A stretch of DNA of 64,000 nt from Streptacidiphilus jiangxiensis. Its GTDB lineage: Bacteria > Actinomycetota > Actinomycetes > Streptomycetales > Streptomycetaceae. The position numbers were made by a program, and so were the translations under genes. Position 1 is the stretch's first letter, and every line of letters starts with the position of its first letter. Of this stretch, positions 33,960 to 44,037 are shown piece after piece. The stretch lies in assembly GCF_900109465.1 (NCBI RefSeq), contig NZ_FOAZ01000002.1, positions 372,001 through 436,000 of the forward strand, read 5' to 3'. The notes under the pieces were generated by a model. That model was not told the origin of the DNA. It saw nothing but the letters and a program-made list of their open reading frames with translations, and did not search any database.

Positions 33960-34229
33960 TCAGACGCCGGCCGCCTCCTCGACGGACTCGTGCGAGTGGG
34001 GGTGCGGATGCGCGTGCGGGTGCGCACCGCGGACGACGAGGGATTCCAGCAGCTCCTGGGTGGCCTCGGCGATCGCCTCGACGGCGGCGTCGAAGGCCTC
34101 CCGGTTGTGCGCCGCGGGGGCGCGGAAGCCGGAGACCTTGCGCACGTACTGGAGGGCGGCCGCACGGATGTCGGCCTCCTGCGGGTCAGGGGTGACCGGG
34201 GCCCGGAGCGTCTTGATCGATCGGCACAT
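33960..34229 (-). CDS. DUF2277-domain protein with His-rich tail
   Basis: 89 aa. MCRSIKTLRAPVTPDPQEADIRAAAL and FRAPAAHNREAFDAAVEAIA match DUF2277, a small helical family. The C-terminus has alternating HPHAHPHPHSH, suggestive of metal binding. The start is the ATG at 34229. Function unknown. Confidence 0.85.
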   Translation of the reverse strand: MCRSIKTLRAPVTPDPQEADIRAAALQYVRKVSGFRAPAAHNREAFDAAVEAIAEATQELLESLVVRGAHPHAHPHPHSHESVEEAAGV

Positions 34230-34327
34230 GCGTCCAGCGTAGGGCGGTGCGGCGCGGTGCGGTGGGGGTGCGCCGGGTCTACAGTGCTGGGAAGAGCCAA
34301 AACGTTCATGCAGGGCAGGAGGTACCA

Positions 34328-34519
34328 ATGTCCCAGCCCCAGGGCGACGACGAGCGACCCACGCCGGACCGGCTTCTCCACACCGGAGCCGAACACCCGG
34401 TCGACCCGGAGGACCTGGTGCGCGCGAGCGGCCGGGAGCCGACTCCGGCACTGATCGAGAAGGCCCGCAAGGCCCTGGAAGAGCAGGGCGCCGCAGCCGT
34501 CGAGCGCCTGCTGCCCTGA
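34328..34519 (+). CDS. Small uncharacterised protein (63 aa)
   Basis: MSQPQGDDERPTPDRLLHTG, with conserved-looking HPVDPEDLVRASGREPT and a helical tail. Excellent GGGCAGGAGG ribosome binding site. Soluble, no cysteines. Not assigned to a family. Confidence 0.65.
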   Translation: MSQPQGDDERPTPDRLLHTGAEHPVDPEDLVRASGREPTPALIEKARKALEEQGAAAVERLLP

Positions 34520-34739
34520 CGCTGCCCGACCTGCCGGACCCTGTCCGGACCTGTCCTGGCCTGCCGAACCTGTCCTGATCCCGGAAGCCCGATCCGACCA
34601 CCTGCGCAACACCGGCCGGGTCGGGGTTCCGTGCGCCCCGGAGTCCCCGGGGGTCGACGGCGCGCAGCAGGCCGCGTCGTGGCGGGCACGCGGGGGTGTC
34701 TCGCCGAGCGCCGGGGCAGCCACCCCGAGAGAATGAGCC

Positions 34740-35423
34740 ATGGTCAGCGACGCGCCCCAGGAGGGCCCGAGCGGAACACCCGCCGAGCGCGGCGAACCGT
34801 GGTGGCCGGTGGCGCTGGCGGTACTGATCGCGGGCGGACTGCACGTGGTGCTACCGGCGAGCTACCGCACCGCACCGCGCTGGCTGCTGCCGGCGATCCT
34901 GCTGGTGCTGCTCGCGGCGCTGGTCATCGGCGACCCGGGGCGCATCGACCGGCGCCGCCCCTGGCTGCGCGCCGTCACCAGCGTAGTGATCGCGTTCATC
35001 ACCGTCGCCAACCTCTACGCCGCCGGACGCCTCGTCGCGGACATCCTGACCAACGACAAGCTCTACGCCAACAACGCCACCGCGCTGCTGGCCACGGGCG
35101 GCGTGATCTGGGCGACGAACGTGATCGCGTTCGGCCTGTGGTACTGGGACCTGGACCGCGGCGGCGCCGCCGCCCGCGCCCACCGGCCGTTCGACAACCC
35201 GGCGTTCGTCTTCCCCGAGATGCAGCACCGGGACTACGCACCCGCCGACTGGGTGCCGGTCTTCGCCGACTACCTGTCCCTGTCGTTCTGGACCGCGACC
35301 GCGTTCAGTCCCACGGACGTCTCCGCGATCAAGCACTGGTCCAAGCTGCTGATGATGGTCCAGGCGGCCGTCTCGCTCCTGCTCGGGGCACTGGTGATCG
35401 CCCGGGCGATCAACATCCTGTGA
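34740..35423 (+). CDS. DUF1345-type integral membrane protein
   Basis: 227 aa with about six predicted helices. Conserved: VIAFGLWYWDLDRGG, the inter-helix FVFPEMQHRDYAPADWVPVFADYLSLSFWTATAFSPTD, and LLMMVQAAVSLLLGALVIARAINIL. Channel-like topology is suggested by the family, but the transported species is unproven. The ATG at 34740 follows GAGAGAATGAGCC. Confidence 0.8.
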   Translation: MVSDAPQEGPSGTPAERGEPWWPVALAVLIAGGLHVVLPASYRTAPRWLLPAILLVLLAALVIGDPGRIDRRRPWLRAVTSVVIAFITVANLYAAGRLVADILTNDKLYANNATALLATGGVIWATNVIAFGLWYWDLDRGGAAARAHRPFDNPAFVFPEMQHRDYAPADWVPVFADYLSLSFWTATAFSPTDVSAIKHWSKLLMMVQAAVSLLLGALVIARAINIL

Positions 35424-35447
35424 GCCGTGCCGCCGCTCCGGCGACGG

Positions 35448-35867
35448 TCACGCGCGCCCGGCGCAGTCGGCACACAGGCCGCGGTAGGTCACGTCGACGC
35501 CGAGCAGGGTGAAGCCGAAGCGCTCGGACGAGGGAAGCCCGGCGATCAGGTCACCCGACGGGTGGACGTCCCGGATGGCCCCGCACGACTCGCAGACCAG
35601 GTGCTGGTGGGCGTCGTGGGTGTTCGGGTCGTAGCGCTTGGCCCGGCCGTCGGTGCTGACCTCCAGCACCTCGCCGAGGCTCACCAGCTCGCCCAGGGTG
35701 TTGTAGACGGTGGCGCGGCTGATCTCCGGCAGCAGTGCCACGGCCCGGGCATGGATCTCGTCGGCCGTGTAGTGGACGTGCTCGCCGTCCAGGACCTGGG
35801 CGACCACGCGGCGCTGCGCGGTGAGCCGCCAGCCGCGCTCTCTCAGTCGTGCCAGCAGGTCACTCAT
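35448..35867 (-). CDS. furA: Fur-family regulator, peroxide-sensing FurA/CatR type
   Basis: 139 aa. Winged helix (LRERGWRLTAQRRVVAQVLDG) and dimer/metal domain with HDAHQHLVCESCGA and CADCAG. The divergent katG and the operator between them fit the FurA/CatR-KatG pair of actinomycetes, where metal-bound repressor is released on peroxide oxidation. The start is the ATG at 35867 without a Shine-Dalgarno sequence; TAGTCT just upstream suggests a leaderless mRNA. The PerR-versus-Fur specificity is inferred from position. Confidence 0.88.
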   Translation of the reverse strand: MSDLLARLRERGWRLTAQRRVVAQVLDGEHVHYTADEIHARAVALLPEISRATVYNTLGELVSLGEVLEVSTDGRAKRYDPNTHDAHQHLVCESCGAIRDVHPSGDLIAGLPSSERFGFTLLGVDVTYRGLCADCAGRA

Positions 35868-35917
35868 GAAAGGAGACTAGCAAGAGAACCGGACGGTGTT
35901 CCAGATTAGTGGGACTG

Positions 35918-35945
35918 TTGACTTAGACACTGTCTAATGTAGGGT
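35918..35945 (+). promoter_or_regulatory. katG promoter with Fur-type operator
   Basis: Perfect inverted repeat TTAGACA-C-TGTCTAA at 35923-35937 lies between a -35-like TTGACT (35918) and a -10-like TAGGGT (35940; 16-bp spacer). Repressor bound there would block the promoter of katG directly. Confidence 0.75.
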
Positions 35946-35975
35946 CGAAAACCGAAGTCGGACTCACTCCCCTAG

Positions 35976-38204
<2,229 letters not shown>

Positions 38205-38220
38205 TCTCCACCCTGAGCAC

Positions 38221-38256
38221 GTGAGCGGGCCGGCCCTGGAGGGCCGGCCCGCTCAC
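38221..38256. terminator. Bidirectional hairpin terminator
   Basis: Perfect 16-bp stem GTGAGCGGGCCGGCCC / GGGCCGGCCCGCTCAC, 4-base loop, followed by GTTT. It serves convergent katG and the methyltransferase. Confidence 0.85.
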
Positions 38257-38276
38257 GTTTCCGCGACAGCGCCCGG

Positions 38277-39095
38277 TCAGCCGACGCGAGCGACGGCGGC
38301 CAGCGGCGAACCCAGGCCGCCCACCTCGTTCTCGTCCGCACGCCACTTGAAGTACGTCACGAGGCCCGGCTCGACCAGGCTGTAGGGCGCGAGCCAGTCC
38401 GCCACCGACGCGGGCGTGTGCATCACCAGCGGCGAGGACGCGTTGGCGTACACGGCCTCGGCCCGGTCGATCTCCTCCTGCACCATGTCGCCGCTGCTGG
38501 CGATGGACATCACCAGGTGGCTGCCGGGCGCCAGGCGCTCGGTGTAGGCGCGGATGACCGCGGCCGGGTCCTCCTCGCGGCGCACGAAGTGCATCACCGA
38601 GATCAGCAGCAGGCCCACGGGCTGGGAGAAGTCGATGGCGCCGGTCGCCTCGACCCGGTCGAGCACCTCCTTGGGCCGGCGCAGGTCGCCCTCCAGGGCG
38701 GTGACACCGGTCTCGGCGCGCAGCGCACGGGTGTGGGCGAGCACGACCGGGTCGTTGTCGACGTACACGATGCGGGCGTCCGGCTGGTGGCCGCGCACGA
38801 TCTCGTGGACGTTGGGACTGGTCGGGATGCCCGCACCGACGTCGACGAACTGCCGGATCCCGCTCTCGGCCAGCATGCCGACCGCCCGCACCATGAAACG
38901 GCGGTTGGCCTGCGCGATGTCCCGCGCCATCGGCTGCACGGCCAACAGCCCCTCGGCCGCGGCCCGGTCGGCGGCGAAGTTGTCCTTGCCGCCGAGCAGG
39001 TAGTCGTAGACCCGTGCGGTGCTCGGCACGCTGGGGTCGAAGCCCATGGTGCCGTCGCCGTCTCTGCCCGCTGAGCCCCGGTCCGCCTCGGACAT
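38277..39095 (-). CDS. SAM-dependent methyltransferase, PF04672 (DUF574) family
   Basis: 272 aa. ARVYDYLLGGKDNFAADRAAA, FVDVGAGIPTSPNVHEIV (SAM loop) and IVYVDNDPVVLAHTRAL match the copy at 19267-20121 block for block. Start ATG at 39095. The target is unknown for the family. Convergent with katG. Confidence 0.87.
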   Translation of the reverse strand: MSEADRGSAGRDGDGTMGFDPSVPSTARVYDYLLGGKDNFAADRAAAEGLLAVQPMARDIAQANRRFMVRAVGMLAESGIRQFVDVGAGIPTSPNVHEIVRGHQPDARIVYVDNDPVVLAHTRALRAETGVTALEGDLRRPKEVLDRVEATGAIDFSQPVGLLLISVMHFVRREEDPAAVIRAYTERLAPGSHLVMSIASSGDMVQEEIDRAEAVYANASSPLVMHTPASVADWLAPYSLVEPGLVTYFKWRADENEVGGLGSPLAAVARVG

Positions 39096-39260
39096 CCTCG
39101 CCCGCCCCTCGCCCTGTCGTCATGCACGCCGTGGTCGACATCATCGTCATGGTCGCCATGACACTCGATCAACTGTGCTGCGCAGTCTAGAGGACTCCGG
39201 CTGGACACAGCAGCGGCGCCGAGGTCCATGACAGGAGCCTCGGCGCGGCGGTGGGAATGC

Positions 39261-39335
39261 TCAGCAGCAGGGACGCTTACCGTGGTTCGCCCCGCCCCTG
39301 CGCTGCTTCTTCTTACGACGGCGCCTGGACGACAT
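39261..39335 (-). CDS. Ribosomal protein bL37 (24 aa)
   Basis: Twenty-four residues: a run of SSRRRRKKKQRR followed by GGANHGKRP and a short tail ending in Cys-Cys. This basic mini-protein with the ANHG-K/S-RP motif matches bL37, the short large-subunit protein first seen in mycobacterial ribosome structures and conserved in actinobacteria. The ATG at 39335 is preceded by GAGAGGAG. Being far under normal length cut-offs, it is easily missed. The two C-terminal cysteines are unusual for such a tiny protein. Confidence 0.75.
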   Translation of the reverse strand: MSSRRRRKKKQRRGGANHGKRPCC

Positions 39336-39696
39336 GGCCACTCCTCTCGCTACGGCGGCCCCTCCTCCACGCTGGCACACAACCTGCCCCGCGGCATCCC
39401 GGGAGCGAACGGACACGGAATTCGCCGTTCCGTCCCAGCCACTGCTCGGCGCCTCCAGTTCACTTGCACCGGACACGGACCGACTCAGTCGCCTCATGGC
39501 CGACGCCCAGGCGCACGCCACACACGACCAATTCCCGCAAACCTGGACATACGGCGTCAACTTGCTTCCCTGGAGCGACTGTTCTGCACATTCGCGCCCG
39601 CTCCCCCTGGCGTTCTCGTTCATGTCGCCTGACCACGCCAGAGTCACCACGGGGCCACCGGGGCGGTGGCCGTCGGTGCGCACAAGGAGCCTGGAC

Positions 39697-42381
39697 ATGC
39701 CCATACGCACGATGAGCCGTCGCGCGATGGTCCTCACCTCCACCGCTACGGCGCTCGCGCTCGGCGCGGGCGTCACGTTCGCCGCGACCGGCCTCGGCGG
39801 CACCACACTGGGCTCGAAGCGTGTGGGCCGGCAGGCGGACGGCTCCTACCTGACCGCGACCAACCAGTTCGTCACCCCCGTCGGCGACGTCATCAAGGAG
39901 GACAGCCGCCCGTTCGGCCTGGCCCTGCGTCCCGACGGGAGGACGGCCGCCGCGCTCGACTCCGGCGGCACCTCCCCCAACCTGGTCACCGTCTTCGACC
40001 TGGTCCACCACAAGGTGCTGCAGCAGATCGGCCACGGGCTGATCTCCGACGGCGGGATCCTCTACTCCCCCGACGGGAAGCACCTGTGGGCCGCGCAGCC
40101 GGGCAACCTGGTCCGCTACAACGTCGCCGCGAGCGGGTGGCTGAGCCACGCCGTCATCGTGCCCCTGCCCGGCTCGGGCGGCCGTCAGGCCGTGCCGACC
40201 GGTCTGGCCTGGGCGCCGGACGGCAGCCTGCTGGTCACCCTCAGCGGCAACAACACGCTCGCCGTGGTGAACGCCGGCAACGGCAGGGTGCTGCGCCAGG
40301 TCCGCGTCGGCAACGCGCCGAACAGCGTCGTGGTCGTCGGCGGCAAGGCCTACGTGAGCAACCAGGGCGGCCGGCCCGCCCGGGCGGGCGACCAGACCGA
40401 CCTTTCCTACGGCACCGCGATCGTCACCGACAACGCGGCCCCCAGCACCGGCACCGTCTCCGAGGTCGACCTGCGCACCGGCCGCCAGGTGCGGACGTTC
40501 GCCGTCGGCCTGGAGCCGAGCGCGCTGCTCGCGATCGGCGGCGACGTCGTCGTCGCCAACACCGACGACGACAGCGTGACCACCATCGACACCCTGAAGC
40601 AGCGGGTCGGCCGCACCTTCAGCGCCGACCCGGCCCCGGGTGCGCCGTTCGGCGCGCAGCCCAACGGCCTGGCCATGCTGGACGCGACGCACCTGGCGGT
40701 GAGCCTGGGCCGGGACAACGCCGTCGCCGTCTACTCGTACGGCGGCGCCTACACCCAGCCGACGTTCGAGGGGCTCATCCCGACCGGCTCCTTTCCGACC
40801 GGCATCGCCCAGGACCGGCAGCTCAAGCGGCTCGTCGTGGCCAGCGAGCAGGGCCTCGGCTCCGTCGGCCCCGACGAGACGGTCGTCCAGGGCCTCGGCA
40901 CCAAGCCCGCCACCGGTCACTTCGTCTACAACTACGTCGGGACCGTGCAGAGCATCGCCATGCCGACGGCCCGTCAGATGGCCGCCTACACGGCCCAGGT
41001 GTTCAAGAACAACCAGTGGAACGGCCTGCAGCAGCGCAACCTGAGCGGTGACGGCAGCGCCGCGCCGGTCGCCCTGCCGCTGCGGGTGGGCGACCCGTCG
41101 ACGATCAAGCACGTGTTCTTCATCGTCAAGGAGAACCGCACCTACGACCAGGAGCTCGGCGACCTCGGCCGCGGCAACGGCGACCCGGCCCTGGCCCAGT
41201 TCGGCCGACAGGTCACCCCGAACGTCCACGCCCTGGCCACCCGGTTCCCGCTGATCGACAACCTCTACTCGGACGGCACCGACTCCGCCGAGGGCCACCA
41301 CTGGCTGGACCAGGCATTCGTCAACAACTACCTGCAGCAGATGTACGGCAACTACACCCGCTCCTACCAGACCCTCGACCCGCTCAGCGACGTGAAGACC
41401 GGCTGGATCTGGGACGACGCACTGGCCCACGGCAAGTCCGTGGTCAACTGGGGTGAGCAGATGGACAGTTACGTCGACGCCTCGGGCAACCTGACGCCGC
41501 CCGGCAGTTGGGCCTCCTGGTACCACGACTCCCGGGTGATGGAGGGCAAGGCCGGCGGCCCGCTGAACCACCCGCTGGGCAGTTACACCGTCAAGACGGA
41601 CATCCCCTCGCTGGCCCGGATCACCAAGCCGGACTTCCCCAACTTCGACCTCGGCATCCCGGACCAGTACCGGGCCGACCTGTTCCAGCAGGACTTCGCG
41701 CAGTACGTGCAGAACGGCAACCTGCCCGACCTCAACATGATGTGGCTGATGAGCGACCACACCGAGGGCACCAACCCGGGCGGCATCACGCCACGCGCCC
41801 ACGTCGCCGACAACGACCTGGCGCTCGGCCGCATCGTCGACACCATCTCGCACAGCCCCTACTGGAAGGACTCCGCGATCTTCGTGATCGAGGACGACTC
41901 CCAGTTCGGCGTGGACCACGTGGACGGCCACCGCAACATCGCGATGGTCATCAGCCCCTACGCGAAGCCCGGCGCGATCGTCGACGACTACTACAGCCAG
42001 CTGAACTTCATGCGCACCATCGAGCAGATCCTCGGCCTGCCGCCGATGAACCAGGAGGACCTGGCCGCGGAGCCGATGTTCGACGCGTTCACCGACACGC
42101 CCGACTTCGCGCCCTACACCTACCTGCCCAACCGCATCCCGCTCACCGAGACCAACCCGCGTCCCGCGGCGGCGGGCAACGGGGCGGCGCAGGCGTGGGC
42201 CGCGTGGTCCGCGAAGCAGGACTACGCCCGCGAGGACATGATCAACATGGCCCAGGAGAACCGGGACATCTGGTACTCCACCAACGGGTTCAGCAGCCCC
42301 TACCCGGGTGACTCCTCCGTCCTGTTGCCCGACCAGGTCCCGGGCGGCGCCGCCACCCCGACCGGCGACACCGACGGCTGA
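39697..42381 (+). CDS. Secreted beta-propeller/phosphoesterase fusion
   Basis: 894 aa. Twin-arginine-like or Sec signal (TMSRRAMVLTSTATALALGAG), then a YncE-like beta-propeller (~50-400; repeated SRPFGLALRPDGRTAA, VPTGLAWAPDGSLL, PNSVVVVGGKAYVSNQGG). A phosphoesterase domain starts near 470 with KHVFFIVKENRTYDQELGDL (metal-binding residues) and includes DNLYSDGTDSAEGHHW, MMWLMSDHTEG and FVIEDDSQFGVDHVDGHR. This is the bifunctional propeller/alkaline-phosphatase-like layout. ATG at 39697 with AAGGAG. It probably acts outside the cell on phosphodiesters or phospholipids; the substrate is not fixed. Confidence 0.87.
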   Translation: MPIRTMSRRAMVLTSTATALALGAGVTFAATGLGGTTLGSKRVGRQADGSYLTATNQFVTPVGDVIKEDSRPFGLALRPDGRTAAALDSGGTSPNLVTVFDLVHHKVLQQIGHGLISDGGILYSPDGKHLWAAQPGNLVRYNVAASGWLSHAVIVPLPGSGGRQAVPTGLAWAPDGSLLVTLSGNNTLAVVNAGNGRVLRQVRVGNAPNSVVVVGGKAYVSNQGGRPARAGDQTDLSYGTAIVTDNAAPSTGTVSEVDLRTGRQVRTFAVGLEPSALLAIGGDVVVANTDDDSVTTIDTLKQRVGRTFSADPAPGAPFGAQPNGLAMLDATHLAVSLGRDNAVAVYSYGGAYTQPTFEGLIPTGSFPTGIAQDRQLKRLVVASEQGLGSVGPDETVVQGLGTKPATGHFVYNYVGTVQSIAMPTARQMAAYTAQVFKNNQWNGLQQRNLSGDGSAAPVALPLRVGDPSTIKHVFFIVKENRTYDQELGDLGRGNGDPALAQFGRQVTPNVHALATRFPLIDNLYSDGTDSAEGHHWLDQAFVNNYLQQMYGNYTRSYQTLDPLSDVKTGWIWDDALAHGKSVVNWGEQMDSYVDASGNLTPPGSWASWYHDSRVMEGKAGGPLNHPLGSYTVKTDIPSLARITKPDFPNFDLGIPDQYRADLFQQDFAQYVQNGNLPDLNMMWLMSDHTEGTNPGGITPRAHVADNDLALGRIVDTISHSPYWKDSAIFVIEDDSQFGVDHVDGHRNIAMVISPYAKPGAIVDDYYSQLNFMRTIEQILGLPPMNQEDLAAEPMFDAFTDTPDFAPYTYLPNRIPLTETNPRPAAAGNGAAQAWAAWSAKQDYAREDMINMAQENRDIWYSTNGFSSPYPGDSSVLLPDQVPGGAATPTGDTDG

Positions 42382-42413
42382 CCGGGGCGGGGCGGCACGG
42401 CCAGGGGCGGCAC

Positions 42414-42460
42414 GGCACGGGGCGCCGCCGCGTGGCACGGGGCGCCGCCGCGTGGCACGG
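42414..42460. repeat. 20-bp tandem repeat
   Basis: GGCACGGGGCGCCGCCGCGT occurs twice head-to-tail, followed by a partial third (GGCACGG). It overlaps the terminator between two convergent genes. Confidence 0.8.
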
Positions 42461-42485
42461 CACGGCGCGGCGCCGTGCCACGCGG
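42448..42485. terminator. Bidirectional hairpin terminator
   Basis: Perfect 13-bp stem CCGCGTGGCACGG / CCGTGCCACGCGG with a 12-base loop, between the convergent phosphoesterase and flavoprotein genes. Confidence 0.75.
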
Positions 42486-42490
42486 CCGGT

Positions 42491-43921
42491 TCAGCCGGCT
42501 GACCCCCGGTAGGTCTCCAGCAGGCGCAGCCACACCTCGCTGATCGTCGGATACGCCGGGACCGCGTGCCAGAGCCGCCCGATCGGGACCTCGCCGACGA
42601 CGGCGACCGTCGCCGAGTGCAGCAGCTCCGCCACGCCGGGGCCGACGAAGGTGACCCCGACCAGGACCTCCCGGTCCAGGTCGACCACCGCCCTGGCCCG
42701 ACCCCGGTACCGGTCGACGTAGAGCGACGCGCCCGCGACGTTCCCGAGCTCGTAGTCCACGGCCCGCACCCGCAGTCCGCGCTCACCGGCCTCGTCCAGG
42801 GTGAGGCCGACCGAGGCGACCTCGGGGTCGGTGAAGACCACCTGCGGCACGGCGAGCCGGTCGGCGGTGGCCGCGCTGCGGCCCCACGGCTCGGTGTCCA
42901 GGCTCCGGCCCGCCGCGCGGTCGGCGATGACCGTCCCGAAGACCCTGCCCTGGTACTTGCCCTGATGGGTGAGCAGGGCGCGGTGGTTGACGTCACCGGC
43001 CGCGTACAGCCAGCCGCCCGGCACGTCGACGACCTGTCCGGTGACGTCCACCGGCAGCCAACTGCCCGGCGCCAGCCCGACCGTCTCCAGCCCCAGATCC
43101 GCCGTGGCGGGCACGCGGCCGGTCGCGAAGAGGACCTCGTCCATCCTGAGGGTCTCCGCACCGCCGAGCTCCAGCACCACCTCACCCCCGGGCACCCGCG
43201 ACAGGCCGGCGACCGCGACACCGAAGCGGACGTCGACGCCCGCCTCCTTCAGCCCCTCCGCGACGGCCTCACCCGCGAACGGCTCCGTCCTCGGCAGCAG
43301 CGCACCGCCACGCACCAGCAGCGTCACCCGACTGCCCAGCGCGGCCCACGCAGTGGCCATCTCCACCGCCACGACCCCGCCGCCGACGACGGCCAGACGA
43401 CCGGGCACCTCCTGCGCGCTGGTCGCCTCCCGGCTCGTCCACACTGCCGCCTCGGCAAGCCCCGGCAGGTCGGGCAGGGCAGCACGGGTCCCGGTGCAGA
43501 CGGCGACGGCATGCCGGGCCTGCAACACCCGCCGCTCCCCGTCCGAGGTGTCGACCACGACCCGCCGCTCGCCGTCGAGACGCCCGTGCCCGCGCACGAG
43601 CGCGATACCGGTGGAGTCGAGCCAGGCCACCTGGCCGTCGTCCCGCCAGTGCGAGGCGAACTCGTCCCGCCGCCGCAGCACCGCGGCCGCGTCGAGCCGC
43701 CCCGTCACCGCCTCCCTCGTCCCCGCCACCCGCCGCGCCTCGTTCAGCGCGACAGCGGGGCGCAGCAGCGCCTTGCTGGGCATGCAGGCCCAGTAGCTGC
43801 ACTCGCCGCCGACCAGCTCCCGCTCGACGACCGCCACCTCGAGCCCGCCCGCTCGCGCCCGCTCCGCGAGGTTCTCCCCCGTCGGTCCCCCACCCAGCAC
43901 CACCACGTCGTAGGTGTCCAC
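42491..43921 (-). CDS. Pyridine nucleotide-disulfide oxidoreductase (class I)
   Basis: 476 aa flavoprotein. FAD motif YDVVVLGGGPTGENLAERA, redox disulfide GGECSYWACMPSK (CxxxxC), NAD(P) fold LAVVGGGVVAVEMATAWAALG and the C-terminal dimer domain (VVFTDPEVASVGLT). It resembles dihydrolipoamide dehydrogenase/mercuric reductase relatives, but no 2-oxoacid dehydrogenase genes are near, and the family's C-terminal HAHPT-type active-site His appears as HAVPAYPT, so substrate and class are uncertain. The GTG at 43921 is chosen with GGAG upstream. Confidence 0.85.
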   Translation of the reverse strand: MDTYDVVVLGGGPTGENLAERARAGGLEVAVVERELVGGECSYWACMPSKALLRPAVALNEARRVAGTREAVTGRLDAAAVLRRRDEFASHWRDDGQVAWLDSTGIALVRGHGRLDGERRVVVDTSDGERRVLQARHAVAVCTGTRAALPDLPGLAEAAVWTSREATSAQEVPGRLAVVGGGVVAVEMATAWAALGSRVTLLVRGGALLPRTEPFAGEAVAEGLKEAGVDVRFGVAVAGLSRVPGGEVVLELGGAETLRMDEVLFATGRVPATADLGLETVGLAPGSWLPVDVTGQVVDVPGGWLYAAGDVNHRALLTHQGKYQGRVFGTVIADRAAGRSLDTEPWGRSAATADRLAVPQVVFTDPEVASVGLTLDEAGERGLRVRAVDYELGNVAGASLYVDRYRGRARAVVDLDREVLVGVTFVGPGVAELLHSATVAVVGEVPIGRLWHAVPAYPTISEVWLRLLETYRGSAG

Positions 43922-44037
43922 CCTGCGCACTCCTCGCTCGTCTCCGGCCCTCGCTCCTGACGGCTGCGCCGCTTTGAGGCCGGGCCCACGTGCCCTAGTC
44001 TCCAACTGACAGGGCGACACTTGGGGGACTGATCGCG

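Noticed and set aside
34520-34739. Possible gene in the ctgtccggacctg-rich stretch
   Set aside because: Low-complexity repeats of GACCTG/CCTGTC with no coding signature.
42414-42460. Tandem repeat considered as CRISPR
   Set aside because: Repeats are head-to-tail without spacers and there are no cas genes; they belong to a terminator region.
39460-43221. 1253-residue open frame on the minus strand opposite the phosphoesterase
   Set aside because: Arg/Val/Gly-rich shadow of a GC-rich gene; no domain, and the plus strand encodes a clear two-domain protein.
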